This document shows, in pieces, positions 1 through 5,507 of a DNA stretch of 8,956 nt. The translations under genes were made by a program, and so were the position numbers. Within the stretch, counting starts at the first letter, position 1. Each line of letters begins with the position of its first letter. The notes below the pieces were generated by a model that ran no database searches, had not been told where the DNA came from, and saw only the letters and a program-made list of their open reading frames with translations. This DNA comes from an uncultured Collinsella sp. Lineage in GTDB: Bacteria; Actinomycetota; Coriobacteriia; Coriobacteriales; Coriobacteriaceae. Location: contig UROR01000080.1 in NCBI GenBank assembly GCA_900549535.1, positions 1 to 8,956 on the forward strand. Direction: 5' to 3'.

Positions 1-6
1 TGCTGG

Positions 7-78
7 CGGCGGGCAATTTGCGCCCCGCCGGCTGTTGCGCCGCCCCACGGCGTTTATTTTTTGCGGCGGGTTTTTTTT
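7..78 (+). promoter_or_regulatory. Attenuator-like leader upstream of nrdG
   Basis: The 8-mer GCGGCGGG occurs twice, at 6-13 and 63-70. Its complement CCCGCCG lies at 24-30 and can pair with either copy: with 7-13 (7 bp, 10-nt loop) or with 64-70 (7 bp). The second pairing ends directly at an eight-T run (71-78), the form of an intrinsic terminator. The two pairings exclude each other, as in terminator/antiterminator leaders. This is read from the sequence; any regulation is inference. It could simply be tandem terminators of a gene left of the window. Confidence 0.4.
37..62 (+). terminator. Rho-independent terminator upstream of nrdG
   Basis: CGCCG (38-42) and CGGCG (48-52) form a perfect 5-bp stem around the loop CCCCA, with a G-T pair possible at 37/53. 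TTTATTTTTT follows at 53-62. The form fits an intrinsic terminator on the + strand, probably ending transcription of a gene left of the window. It sits inside the loop of the larger 24-30/64-70 hairpin, which has its own T-run. Confidence 0.6.
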
Positions 79-104
79 GCCCGGGCCTCCCGGGAGAGTT
101 ACTT

Positions 105-686
105 ATGAACTACGCGAACATTAAGTATTTCGACATTGCTGATGGGGAGGGCGTTCGTACTTCTCTGTTTGTGAGCGGGTGCCGTCGTGGGTGCAAGAAT
201 TGCTTTAACTCTGTTGCGTGGGACTTTGCTGCGGGCGAGCCCTTTGATCGTGCCGTCGAGGACAAGATTATCGAGAGCCTCGATCATCCCTTTATTGACG
301 GCCTGACGATTCTGGGCGGAGAGCCCATGGAACCCGAGAACCAGGCGGGGCTCGTTGAGTTTGTCGAGCGTGTTCGTGCCGCTTATCCTGCGGGGTCAGG
401 AAAGACCATTTGGTGTTTTACCGGCGACGCGCTCGAGGAGCTTATGCCGGGTGGTCGTCACCATACTGAGGTGACGGACCGTATCCTTGCCTGCCTCGAC
501 ATGTTGGTGGATGGCCCGTTTGTTCAGGATCTTTATGATATCTCGTTGCGCTTTAGGGGCTCGAGTAACCAGCGTGTGATCGATATGAACGCTACGCGCG
601 ACCGCGCTGTGCGTGAGGGCGTTGCGCTTTGCGACGCTGTGCAGCTTTGGCGGGACGATCCAGTCTATTCAACCCATACTATGTAG
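105..686 (+). CDS. nrdG: Anaerobic ribonucleotide reductase-activating protein (radical SAM)
   Basis: A 193-residue radical SAM activase. It uses a [4Fe-4S] cluster and S-adenosylmethionine to place the glycyl radical on class III ribonucleotide reductase (NrdD), so that deoxynucleotides can be made without oxygen. The cluster motif CX3CX2C is at Cys26, Cys30 and Cys33. The SAM-binding motif GGEP is at 71-74, and the C-terminal stretch RGSSNQR is typical of NrdG. The ATG at 105 is chosen because GGGAGAG (92-98) lies just upstream and the family N-terminus (MNYANIKYFD) begins there; the frame runs open to 18, but that part is GC-rich leader. NrdG is usually encoded beside nrdD, which would lie left of the window. 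Palindromic CCCGGG copies (80-85, 89-94) could pair and cover part of the ribosome site. No clear promoter is visible between the terminators and the ATG. Confidence 0.93.
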   Translation: MNYANIKYFDIADGEGVRTSLFVSGCRRGCKNCFNSVAWDFAAGEPFDRAVEDKIIESLDHPFIDGLTILGGEPMEPENQAGLVEFVERVRAAYPAGSGKTIWCFTGDALEELMPGGRHHTEVTDRILACLDMLVDGPFVQDLYDISLRFRGSSNQRVIDMNATRDRAVREGVALCDAVQLWRDDPVYSTHTM

Positions 687-687
687 C

Positions 688-718
688 TTGTGGTCGATGC
701 CGGAGGGCGTGGTACCAT
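688..718 (+). promoter_or_regulatory. Candidate promoter for folE
   Basis: TACCAT (713-718) is preceded by TGG, giving an extended -10 form (TGn). A weak -35-like TTGTGG lies at 688-693, with a long 19-bp spacer. It falls in the 66-bp gap between nrdG and folE, about 35 bp before the folE start. folE's ribosome site is GTGAGG at 742-747. The promoter call rests only on motif resemblance. Confidence 0.35.
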
Positions 719-752
719 AGCGCGAACGTGAAATCGGAAAAGTGAGGCCCAG

Positions 753-1310
753 ATGGTCGATCAGGAAAAAGTCGAGGCCGCCATTAAGCTGTTGCTTGAG
801 GGCATAGGCGAGGACCCAACTCGTGAGGGCCTGCTGGAGACCCCGGCGCGCGTTGCCCGTATGTATGGTGAGATCGCCGGCGGCATGGGCCAGAGTGCCG
901 AGGAGCACCTGTCCAAAACCTTTGCCGTCGCTTCGAACGATTTGGTTATCGAGCGCGACATTACGTTCTACTCGCTGTGCGAACACCATCTGCTGCCGTT
1001 TTATGGCAAGGCCGCGATCGGCTATATCCCTAACGGTCGCGTGGCGGGTCTGTCTAAGCTTGCTCGCACGGTTGAGGTTTATGCCCGTCGTCTGCAGCTA
1101 CAGGAGCAGCTGTGTGCACAGGTTGCCGATGCCCTCATGGATTATCTCGCTCCCCAGGGAGCGATTGTGCTCATGGAGGCTGAGCATATGTGCATGACCA
1201 TGCGCGGCGTGCAAAAGCCCGGCACCAAGACCGTGACGCTCGCTCGCCGCGGCGTCTTTGAGACCGATCCCGCGCTCGAGGAGCGATTCTTTAGGATGCT
1301 GAGCCGTTAA
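753..1310 (+). CDS. folE: GTP cyclohydrolase I
   Basis: A 185-residue GTP cyclohydrolase I of the type I (FolE) family, close to the usual core length. It opens the purine ring of GTP to give 7,8-dihydroneopterin triphosphate and formate, the first step of the folate pathway; the same product can also feed deazapurine (queuosine) synthesis. The zinc ligands of the family are visible: Cys76 and His79 in the SLCEHHLLPF motif and Cys147 in the HMCMTMRGV segment. The N-terminal DPTREGLLETPARVARMY stretch is diagnostic. The protein is cytosolic and normally decameric. The ATG at 753 has GTGAGG 5 bases upstream. The HD-domain gene starts 2 bp after the stop and folB follows, so this heads a pterin operon. 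Zinc dependence is inferred from the intact Cys/His ligands, which separate it from FolE2. Confidence 0.96.
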   Translation: MVDQEKVEAAIKLLLEGIGEDPTREGLLETPARVARMYGEIAGGMGQSAEEHLSKTFAVASNDLVIERDITFYSLCEHHLLPFYGKAAIGYIPNGRVAGLSKLARTVEVYARRLQLQEQLCAQVADALMDYLAPQGAIVLMEAEHMCMTMRGVQKPGTKTVTLARRGVFETDPALEERFFRMLSR

Positions 1311-1312
1311 CC

Positions 1313-1894
1313 ATGAAGGTCGTCAACGACTTTGCATCGAAGACCGATGAGGGGACGTCGCGTCGCGGCTTTATGGCTTCGGGCCTGACCCCCTTTGGCG
1401 CTATGCCTCGCATTGATTACATTTGTGCCAACGGGCTGTTCCGGCGGCACCTGGGCAACATTGCACAGTTGGAATCGGGGCGCATCTTTTGCCGCCATGG
1501 TATTGACCATCTGCTCGATGTCGCTCGCATTATGTGGATCAAGAATCTCGAGGAACGGCTCGAATTTGACCGCGAGGTCATCTACGCCACGGCACTTCTT
1601 CACGATATCGGCAAAGATGAACAGTATGAATCGGGTATATCCCATGATGTTGCAAGCGAACGCGTCGCTGATGCGATTCTCGGCGGCATGCCCGAAGACG
1701 TGGCGTTCGAGCCGGCAGATGTCGCAGCCATTAAGACGGCCATCCTGGGCCATCGAAAGCTACGCGTGAACAGCCAGCCGCTTGAGCGTCTGCTTTATGC
1801 AGCCGACAAAGCGTCGCGCGCCTGCTTTGCATGCCCTGCGCGCAATGCCTGCAACTGGAGCGATGATAAAAAGAACCTATCGATTCGCGTGTAG
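1313..1894 (+). CDS. HD-domain phosphohydrolase in the pterin operon
   Basis: A 193-residue metal-dependent phosphohydrolase of the HD superfamily. His62/His66 (RHGIDH) and the pair His97-Asp98 in LLHDIGK form the metal site; His110, His146 and Asp165 (AADKASR) are later candidate ligands. The C-terminus carries Cys171-X2-Cys174-X5-Cys180 followed by NWSDDKKN, which looks like a subfamily signature. The start lies 2 bp after the folE stop with no good ribosome site, so it is probably translationally coupled. The first 30 residues are outside the HD domain, and Met21 or Met31 are weaker starts. Its place between folE and folB suggests it removes phosphates from dihydroneopterin triphosphate, a step that many bacteria give to Nudix enzymes. 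I recall similar HD genes beside folE in clostridial folate clusters, but that is from memory. The substrate is unproven; other nucleotide or pterin phosphates are possible. Confidence 0.82.
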   Translation: MKVVNDFASKTDEGTSRRGFMASGLTPFGAMPRIDYICANGLFRRHLGNIAQLESGRIFCRHGIDHLLDVARIMWIKNLEERLEFDREVIYATALLHDIGKDEQYESGISHDVASERVADAILGGMPEDVAFEPADVAAIKTAILGHRKLRVNSQPLERLLYAADKASRACFACPARNACNWSDDKKNLSIRV

Positions 1895-1937
1895 TCGGTA
1901 TGCGCGGTCGGGGTTCTGAACGAAGGAGACGATCGCG

Positions 1938-2423
1938 ATGACTAACAAAAGGCTACCCGAGAATGCAACCAAGACCGAGGGTGCCGAGCTCGCCCGTCGT
2001 GGCAGGGGTGAAATTTCCGCTGCAACGGCGGTGCCCCATGTGAGCTATGACGACCTGCGCCATGCCGACCGCATTACTATCGACGGTCTCGAGGTCTTTG
2101 CCAACCACGGCGTGTATCCCGAGGAGAACGCCCTGGGCCAGAAGTTCATCGTGTCCCTGGTGCTCTATGCCGACCTGCGTGCAGCGGGGGAGCACGATAA
2201 CCTGGACGCCTCGATTGACTACGGCTCGGTATGCCACGATGTCGATGGCTATCTGCGCGAGCATACGTTTAAGCTCATCGAGGCTGCAGCCGAGGGTGTG
2301 GCCCAGATGCTGCTACGTCGTTACCCCCTGCTGCTTGGCGTGCACGTTAAGCTCGATAAGCCTTGGGCGCCCGTCGGTCTTCCCCTGGCAAGCTGCGGTG
2401 TCGAGATCGAGCGCGTGCGCTAA
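1938..2423 (+). CDS. folB: Dihydroneopterin aldolase
   Basis: Dihydroneopterin aldolase cleaves 7,8-dihydroneopterin to 6-hydroxymethyl-dihydropterin and glycolaldehyde in folate synthesis. The domain spans about residues 44-161. Against the well-known S. aureus enzyme, the active-site residues align as Glu63 (EENALGQ), Tyr95 (IDYGSV), Glu115 (KLIEAAAE) and Lys141 (LDKPWAPV). A strong ribosome site, AAGGAG (1923-1928), supports the ATG at 1938, although this leaves a 43-residue charged, Ala-rich N-terminal extension not seen in the roughly 120-residue family norm. The in-frame GTG at Val35 has no comparable ribosome site. The gene lies 43 bp after the HD-domain gene on the same strand. No folK or folP follows; the next gene is convergent and only 6 bp away. 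Paralogues with epimerase or related activity exist, but the catalytic residues here are complete. Confidence 0.9.
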   Translation: MTNKRLPENATKTEGAELARRGRGEISAATAVPHVSYDDLRHADRITIDGLEVFANHGVYPEENALGQKFIVSLVLYADLRAAGEHDNLDASIDYGSVCHDVDGYLREHTFKLIEAAAEGVAQMLLRRYPLLLGVHVKLDKPWAPVGLPLASCGVEIERVR

Positions 2424-2429
2424 CCGGTT

Positions 2430-3239
2430 CTAATACGTCTCTATGGGTGGCTGCTTGAGTCGCTGAGACAGTGCTCTATTGTTGGGGCAGTATGTGTCGA
2501 GCAGGACGTGGAACCGCTGGTTGTGGCTCGGCTCGAGCAGGTGGACGAGCTCGTGGGCGACAACCATGTCAAGGCACTCGACGGGGTAGGCGGCAAGTTC
2601 TCGTGCGATGCGAATGGCGCCGGTTTTGGGCGTGCATGATCCCCAGCGCGTTTTCATGCTGCGCACGGAAACGCGGGAAACGTCGACACCCATTGCGATT
2701 TCGTATGCGTGCACAATATCGCGCAGTGCCGATGTGACCTCGGACGTATAGAGCTGGTCAATATGGGCTTGGATCTCACTGGGCGTTAAGCCGTCGAGGG
2801 TCGCGTTCCACTTGGCCTGCGGACGTTCGTCTGGCTCGTCGGTACCCATAAAACTTGCGAAGGTGGCCTGCTTGGGCCGCGGTGCGGGTGATGCAAAGTT
2901 GTGGTCGAGTGCATCCTGAACGGTGATGGGTTTGCCCCAAAGCGCAATGATGGACGAGGGACTGAGCGGCTCTCGCGCCGTCGCCTGACGTTGCTCGCGT
3001 TGGGCAAGTCGGCTGATAATCCAGGCGCTGTTGCGCTTCACAAACGCTTCGATACGCTCGCGGCTGGCGCCGAGCGGTGCGCTGGCGTGGACCTCGCCGC
3101 TCGATGTGACGCGTAGGTTGAAGTTCTTGACGCGCTTTTTGGTAACGACGACGGGGATGGGCGTCCCATCGGGGGGGGATACGCAAATCGAAAACTGCTG
3201 CGTAAAACGCGGCCCTTCTGATTGGGGCCGGGCCGGCAT
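2430..3239 (-). CDS. YgjP/SprT-like zinc metalloprotease (M48-type)
   Basis: A YgjP-family (DUF45) zinc metallopeptidase of about 269 residues. The C-terminal signature HELVHLLEPSHNQRFH supplies two zinc histidines and the catalytic Glu, with a third His downstream. The upstream RWGSC motif and the N-terminal segment VVTKKRVKNFNLRVTSSGEV are also typical. No signal peptide or membrane segment is seen, so it is probably cytosolic; its substrate is unknown. The start is uncertain: the ATG at 3239 is inside a perfect 15-bp hairpin, and the in-frame TTG at 3269 precedes the hairpin; neither has a convincing ribosome site. Family similarity begins only around the VVVTKK segment. A run of eight C on the coding strand (3171-3178) encodes Ser-Pro-Pro near the N-terminus and could slip. 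The gene lies directly behind the dipeptidase gene, probably cotranscribed, and ends 6 bp from convergent folB. Confidence 0.85.
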   Translation of the reverse strand: MPARPQSEGPRFTQQFSICVSPPDGTPIPVVVTKKRVKNFNLRVTSSGEVHASAPLGASRERIEAFVKRNSAWIISRLAQREQRQATAREPLSPSSIIALWGKPITVQDALDHNFASPAPRPKQATFASFMGTDEPDERPQAKWNATLDGLTPSEIQAHIDQLYTSEVTSALRDIVHAYEIAMGVDVSRVSVRSMKTRWGSCTPKTGAIRIARELAAYPVECLDMVVAHELVHLLEPSHNQRFHVLLDTYCPNNRALSQRLKQPPIETY

Positions 3240-3264
3240 GCCGACCGTGCGGCATGCCGGCCCG
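3229..3264. repeat. Perfect 15-bp inverted repeat between dipeptidase and protease genes
   Basis: The arms 3229-3243 and 3250-3264 are perfect complements (15 bp) around the 6-nt loop ACCGTG. The stem is GC-rich with an internal GGCATGCC. No T-run follows on either strand, so it is a poor terminator. It covers the start region of the minus-strand YgjP-like gene, 17 bp after the dipeptidase stop. It could stabilise the upstream mRNA, limit initiation of the second gene, or be a dispersed REP-like repeat. Confidence 0.85.
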
Positions 3265-3280
3265 CTCAAGGGATGTGAAA

Positions 3281-4294
3281 TTAATAACGCTCGAAGAAGG
3301 CAAGCGCGTTGTCGCTGCAGAGCTTTTGCATCACGGTCTTGCCAAAATGCTTGGAAAGCATGTTCTGGAACTCGGGCATCTTGCTGGCATCGGAGAGGAA
3401 AGCGGGCACCGTGGCGCCGTCCCAGTCGCCGCCGAGCGCGATGACGTCCTCGCCGCCCAGGTCGAGCCAGTGCTCGATATGTGCCGCCAGCTGGTCGAAG
3501 GTGACGTCTGCGGCGGTCTTGTCGGTTGCGTCGTTGGAAAGGAACTCGCTGCAGTAGTTGAGGCCGACGATACCGCCCATGTCGCGAATGGTGCGGAACT
3601 GGTCGTCGGTGAGGTTGCGCTTGACGCCGCAGACGGTGCGGGAGTTGGAGTGGCTGGCGACGAAGGGACGCGTGGCGTGGGCGACAACTTCGTCAAAGCA
3701 TTCATCGTTGAGGTGGGAGACGTCGAGCACCATGCCGGCGTGCTCCATCTGCGTAAGTGCCTCGATGCCGGCGGCGGTGAGGCCGGCGTGGGTGTCGTGG
3801 CCGCTCGCGAGCGGTCCCTGCGCGTTCCAGCTGAGTGATGACATGAGTACGCCCAAGCTCTTGAGCACCTCGATCAGTGCGGGGTCCTCGGCAAAGAACG
3901 TGGCGTTTTCGATGGTGTGGATGCAAGCGACCTTGCCGTCCTTGAGCGCGGGGCGAATGTCTGCGGCGCTGCGTACGTTGACCATGCGGTCGTGGTTGAG
4001 CATTGCCTGGCCGCTCATATGCGCCATGATTTGCGCCTGGAAGCGCGCGGCGTGGGCGGTGGGAATCTCGTCGGGGACAAACGTGGCGAAGCACTGTGCC
4101 CATGGCGCGTTGCCGATCTTTGCGAGCGAGATGGCGCAGGCGTTGCCCTCGATGAGGTCGAAATCTTGCGGATGCGTTTCGTCGCCGGGGAAATAACCGT
4201 CGGTGCCGGCGGTAAAGCGCAGGTCGAGATCGAGCGTGGCCCAGCCGATACGGTCGGCGGTGTCGCAGTGTAGGTCAAATACGGGATATGCCAT
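3281..4294 (-). CDS. Membrane dipeptidase-family (M19) metallopeptidase
   Basis: A 337-residue peptidase of family M19 (renal dipeptidase type), a binuclear zinc enzyme that hydrolyses dipeptides and tolerates D-residues at the second position. The metal ligands are visible in order: His9 and Asp11 (DLHCDTAD), bridging Glu129 (HTIENATF), His194 (LDVSHLND) and His215 (VASHSNSR). A late GGDWDG corresponds to the family's usual G-D-F-D-G. No signal peptide or lipobox is present, so despite the family name it is probably cytosolic, with a role in peptide use or turnover. The start at 4294 has an excellent ribosome site (GGAGGA, 3 bases before the ATG). The frame is open 10 codons further to a TTG at 4324, but nothing supports that start. 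It is divergent from the FKBP gene and is followed by the YgjP-like protease gene. The exact substrate cannot be read from sequence. Confidence 0.92.
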   Translation of the reverse strand: MAYPVFDLHCDTADRIGWATLDLDLRFTAGTDGYFPGDETHPQDFDLIEGNACAISLAKIGNAPWAQCFATFVPDEIPTAHAARFQAQIMAHMSGQAMLNHDRMVNVRSAADIRPALKDGKVACIHTIENATFFAEDPALIEVLKSLGVLMSSLSWNAQGPLASGHDTHAGLTAAGIEALTQMEHAGMVLDVSHLNDECFDEVVAHATRPFVASHSNSRTVCGVKRNLTDDQFRTIRDMGGIVGLNYCSEFLSNDATDKTAADVTFDQLAAHIEHWLDLGGEDVIALGGDWDGATVPAFLSDASKMPEFQNMLSKHFGKTVMQKLCSDNALAFFERY

Positions 4295-4414
4295 GGTTCC
4301 TCCGGTTGCAGCGTTTCTTTGCAAACTGTCCTTGAATTGTATGACTAGGGTATAGTTAGCGCCATATGTTCACGGCGGCCCGCGTTGTGCGCCGCCCTTA
4401 TCACGGAGGTTACC
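4295..4414. promoter_or_regulatory. Divergent promoter region
   Basis: This is a 120-bp spacer between divergent starts. On the + strand TATAGT (4351-4356) is a good -10; its -35 is weak, as TTGAAT at 4332 is only 13 bp away. On the - strand TACAAT (4336-4341) is a plausible -10 for the dipeptidase, also without a clear -35. The two candidates lie close together and could interfere. GGAGG (4405-4409) is the ribosome site of the FKBP gene. Confidence 0.45.
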
Positions 4415-4843
4415 ATGTCCAACCAGGGCAAGAAGGTCAAGACCCATTATCGCGGCACGCTCGATGACGGCACGCAGTTCGATAGTTCCTACGATCGCGG
4501 CGAGCCGCTGGAGTTCACCTGCGGCGCCGGTCAGATGATCAAGGGCTTCGACGCCGCTGTTGTCGACATGCAGGTGGGCGAGAAGAAGACCGTGCACATT
4601 CCTGCTGCCGATGCCTACGGCGAGCACAATCCCGAGATGGTTATTACCTTCCCGGCCGAGCAGGTTCCCAACATCGAGCAGATCGAGAAGGGCATGAAGC
4701 TCTTCCTGTCCACGCCGAGCGGTATGCCCGTTCCCGCCGTGGTCATCGACGTAACGCCCGAGGCCGTGACGCTCGATGCCAACCACGAGCTGGCCGGCAA
4801 GGACCTCAACTTTGATATCGAGCTTGTTGAGGTCGAGGGTTAG
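4415..4843 (+). CDS. SlyD-like FKBP-type peptidyl-prolyl isomerase
   Basis: A 142-residue FKBP-type peptidyl-prolyl cis-trans isomerase of the SlyD subgroup. The FKBP half is seen at residues 5-70 (VKTHYRGTLDDGTQFDSS, then GAGQMIKGFD and MQVGEKK). The insert-in-flap chaperone domain follows at about 72-125, and the final FKBP strand (LNFDIELVEVEG) closes the protein. SlyD proteins assist folding; in E. coli SlyD also binds nickel through a C-terminal His/Cys-rich tail. That tail is absent here, so direct nickel storage is unlikely. The ATG at 4415 has GGAGG 5 bases upstream; a TTG at 4385 keeps the frame open but has no support. No signal peptide is seen. The UreE-like gene starts 3 bp after the stop, with its ribosome site inside this gene's last codons, which argues for cotranslation and a shared task. 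Confidence 0.92.
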   Translation: MSNQGKKVKTHYRGTLDDGTQFDSSYDRGEPLEFTCGAGQMIKGFDAAVVDMQVGEKKTVHIPAADAYGEHNPEMVITFPAEQVPNIEQIEKGMKLFLSTPSGMPVPAVVIDVTPEAVTLDANHELAGKDLNFDIELVEVEG

Positions 4844-4846
4844 AGT

Positions 4847-5425
4847 ATGTCTGAGCGCTTGGTTTCGACGACATGCTTGGGAAATCTCAACGATCCGTCC
4901 TATGAACTCCTGCTTCGCCGGAAGCTGGGCGGCGTCTTTGAAGTTGACGAGCTGCTGCTCGATTGGGACCAGGCTGATGTATGCGCGTTTGTGGACGTGA
5001 CGGAGCTGGGGCGCACGGTCGATGTTCGGCTGGATACTGCCGACGGCGGTCGTCTTGTCGACGGCGACGTGCTCGCCGTCGACCGTTCGGGTGTGGTGCC
5101 CGTGGCGGTTGTCGTGCGCCTGCGCAGCGCCGAGGTTTATTTGGTCGAAGTTGACCGCATGGACCCGATTGCGCTCGCGCATGCGTGCTGGGAGATCGGC
5201 AATATGCATGCGCCGCTTTTCCGAGGCGATTCGGACGAGCATGCCGTGCGCATGCATACGCCGGTGCAGCCTGCTTTGGGCCGCATGCTCCGGGGCGTCG
5301 AGGGCGTTCGGCTCTCGACGGTTACCCGTGAACTCGATTCGGACCGGCGCTTTGCGTCGAGTGCGGCGGATGCCGTTGTGAGTATGGCTCCAGACTTTAC
5401 GATCGTAAAGAAGGCGCGCGGCTAA
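4847..5425 (+). CDS. UreE-like nickel metallochaperone, orphan
   Basis: A 192-residue protein that I recognise as UreE-like by its second domain. The stretch GNMHAPL (118-124) matches the conserved GNRHxPL of UreE, with His121 at the place of the K. aerogenes interface nickel ligand His96. It is followed by EHAVRMHTPVQPALGRMLR, where His132 and His137 may be extra ligands, as His110/His112 are in Klebsiella. The first ~95 residues resemble UreE's peptide-binding domain (RLDTADGGRLVDGDVLAV). The last ~35 residues are not His-rich, unlike some UreE tails. UreE delivers nickel to urease, but no urease or other ure gene is visible here. The start 3 bp after the slyD-like stop, with GAGG at 4836-4839, suggests translational coupling. 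Possible roles are nickel delivery to another enzyme or general metal handling. The family call is by motif, moderately sure; the function is inference. Confidence 0.72.
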   Translation: MSERLVSTTCLGNLNDPSYELLLRRKLGGVFEVDELLLDWDQADVCAFVDVTELGRTVDVRLDTADGGRLVDGDVLAVDRSGVVPVAVVVRLRSAEVYLVEVDRMDPIALAHACWEIGNMHAPLFRGDSDEHAVRMHTPVQPALGRMLRGVEGVRLSTVTRELDSDRRFASSAADAVVSMAPDFTIVKKARG

Positions 5426-5437
5426 GCACGCATATGC

Positions 5438-5480
5438 GCAAGACGGGCTTTGAGGGGCGACCAATCAAGGTCCGTCTTGC
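5438..5480 (+). repeat. 16-bp hairpin between ureE-like and HAD genes
   Basis: Bases 5438-5453 pair with 5465-5480 over 16 positions (14 Watson-Crick, 2 G-T wobbles) around an 11-nt loop. Nine outer pairs (GCAAGACGG with CCGTCTTGC) are perfect. Downstream bases are only TGTTGATAGG, so this is a weak intrinsic terminator at best. Because the wobbles are G-U only on + strand RNA, it folds best in the ureE/HAD transcript. It may be a terminator of the slyD-ureE unit or a leader structure of the HAD gene. Confidence 0.7.
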
Positions 5481-5507
5481 TGTTGATAGGAGGCTTTGGG
5501 GGAACAT

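Noticed and set aside
18..104. Upstream extension of nrdG to 18
   Set aside because: It would translate terminator hairpins and T-runs; the ATG at 105 has a ribosome site and the family N-terminus.
1358..1390. Tat-like SRRGFM motif in the HD-domain protein
   Set aside because: No hydrophobic segment follows the twin arginine, and the enzyme and its operon are cytosolic in role.
3254..3838. 194-codon open frame on the plus strand
   Set aside because: Shadow of the dipeptidase gene on the other strand; low-complexity Val/Ala-rich translation and no ribosome site.
5429..5438. 10-bp palindrome CGCATATGCG after the UreE-like stop
   Set aside because: Short and isolated; likely chance next to the larger hairpin, with no supporting context for a binding site.
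4370..5464. 364-codon open frame on the minus strand
   Set aside because: It lies antisense to the slyD-like and UreE-like genes, which have clear family motifs and ribosome sites. Long antisense frames are common in GC-rich coding DNA, and its translation shows no recognisable domain.
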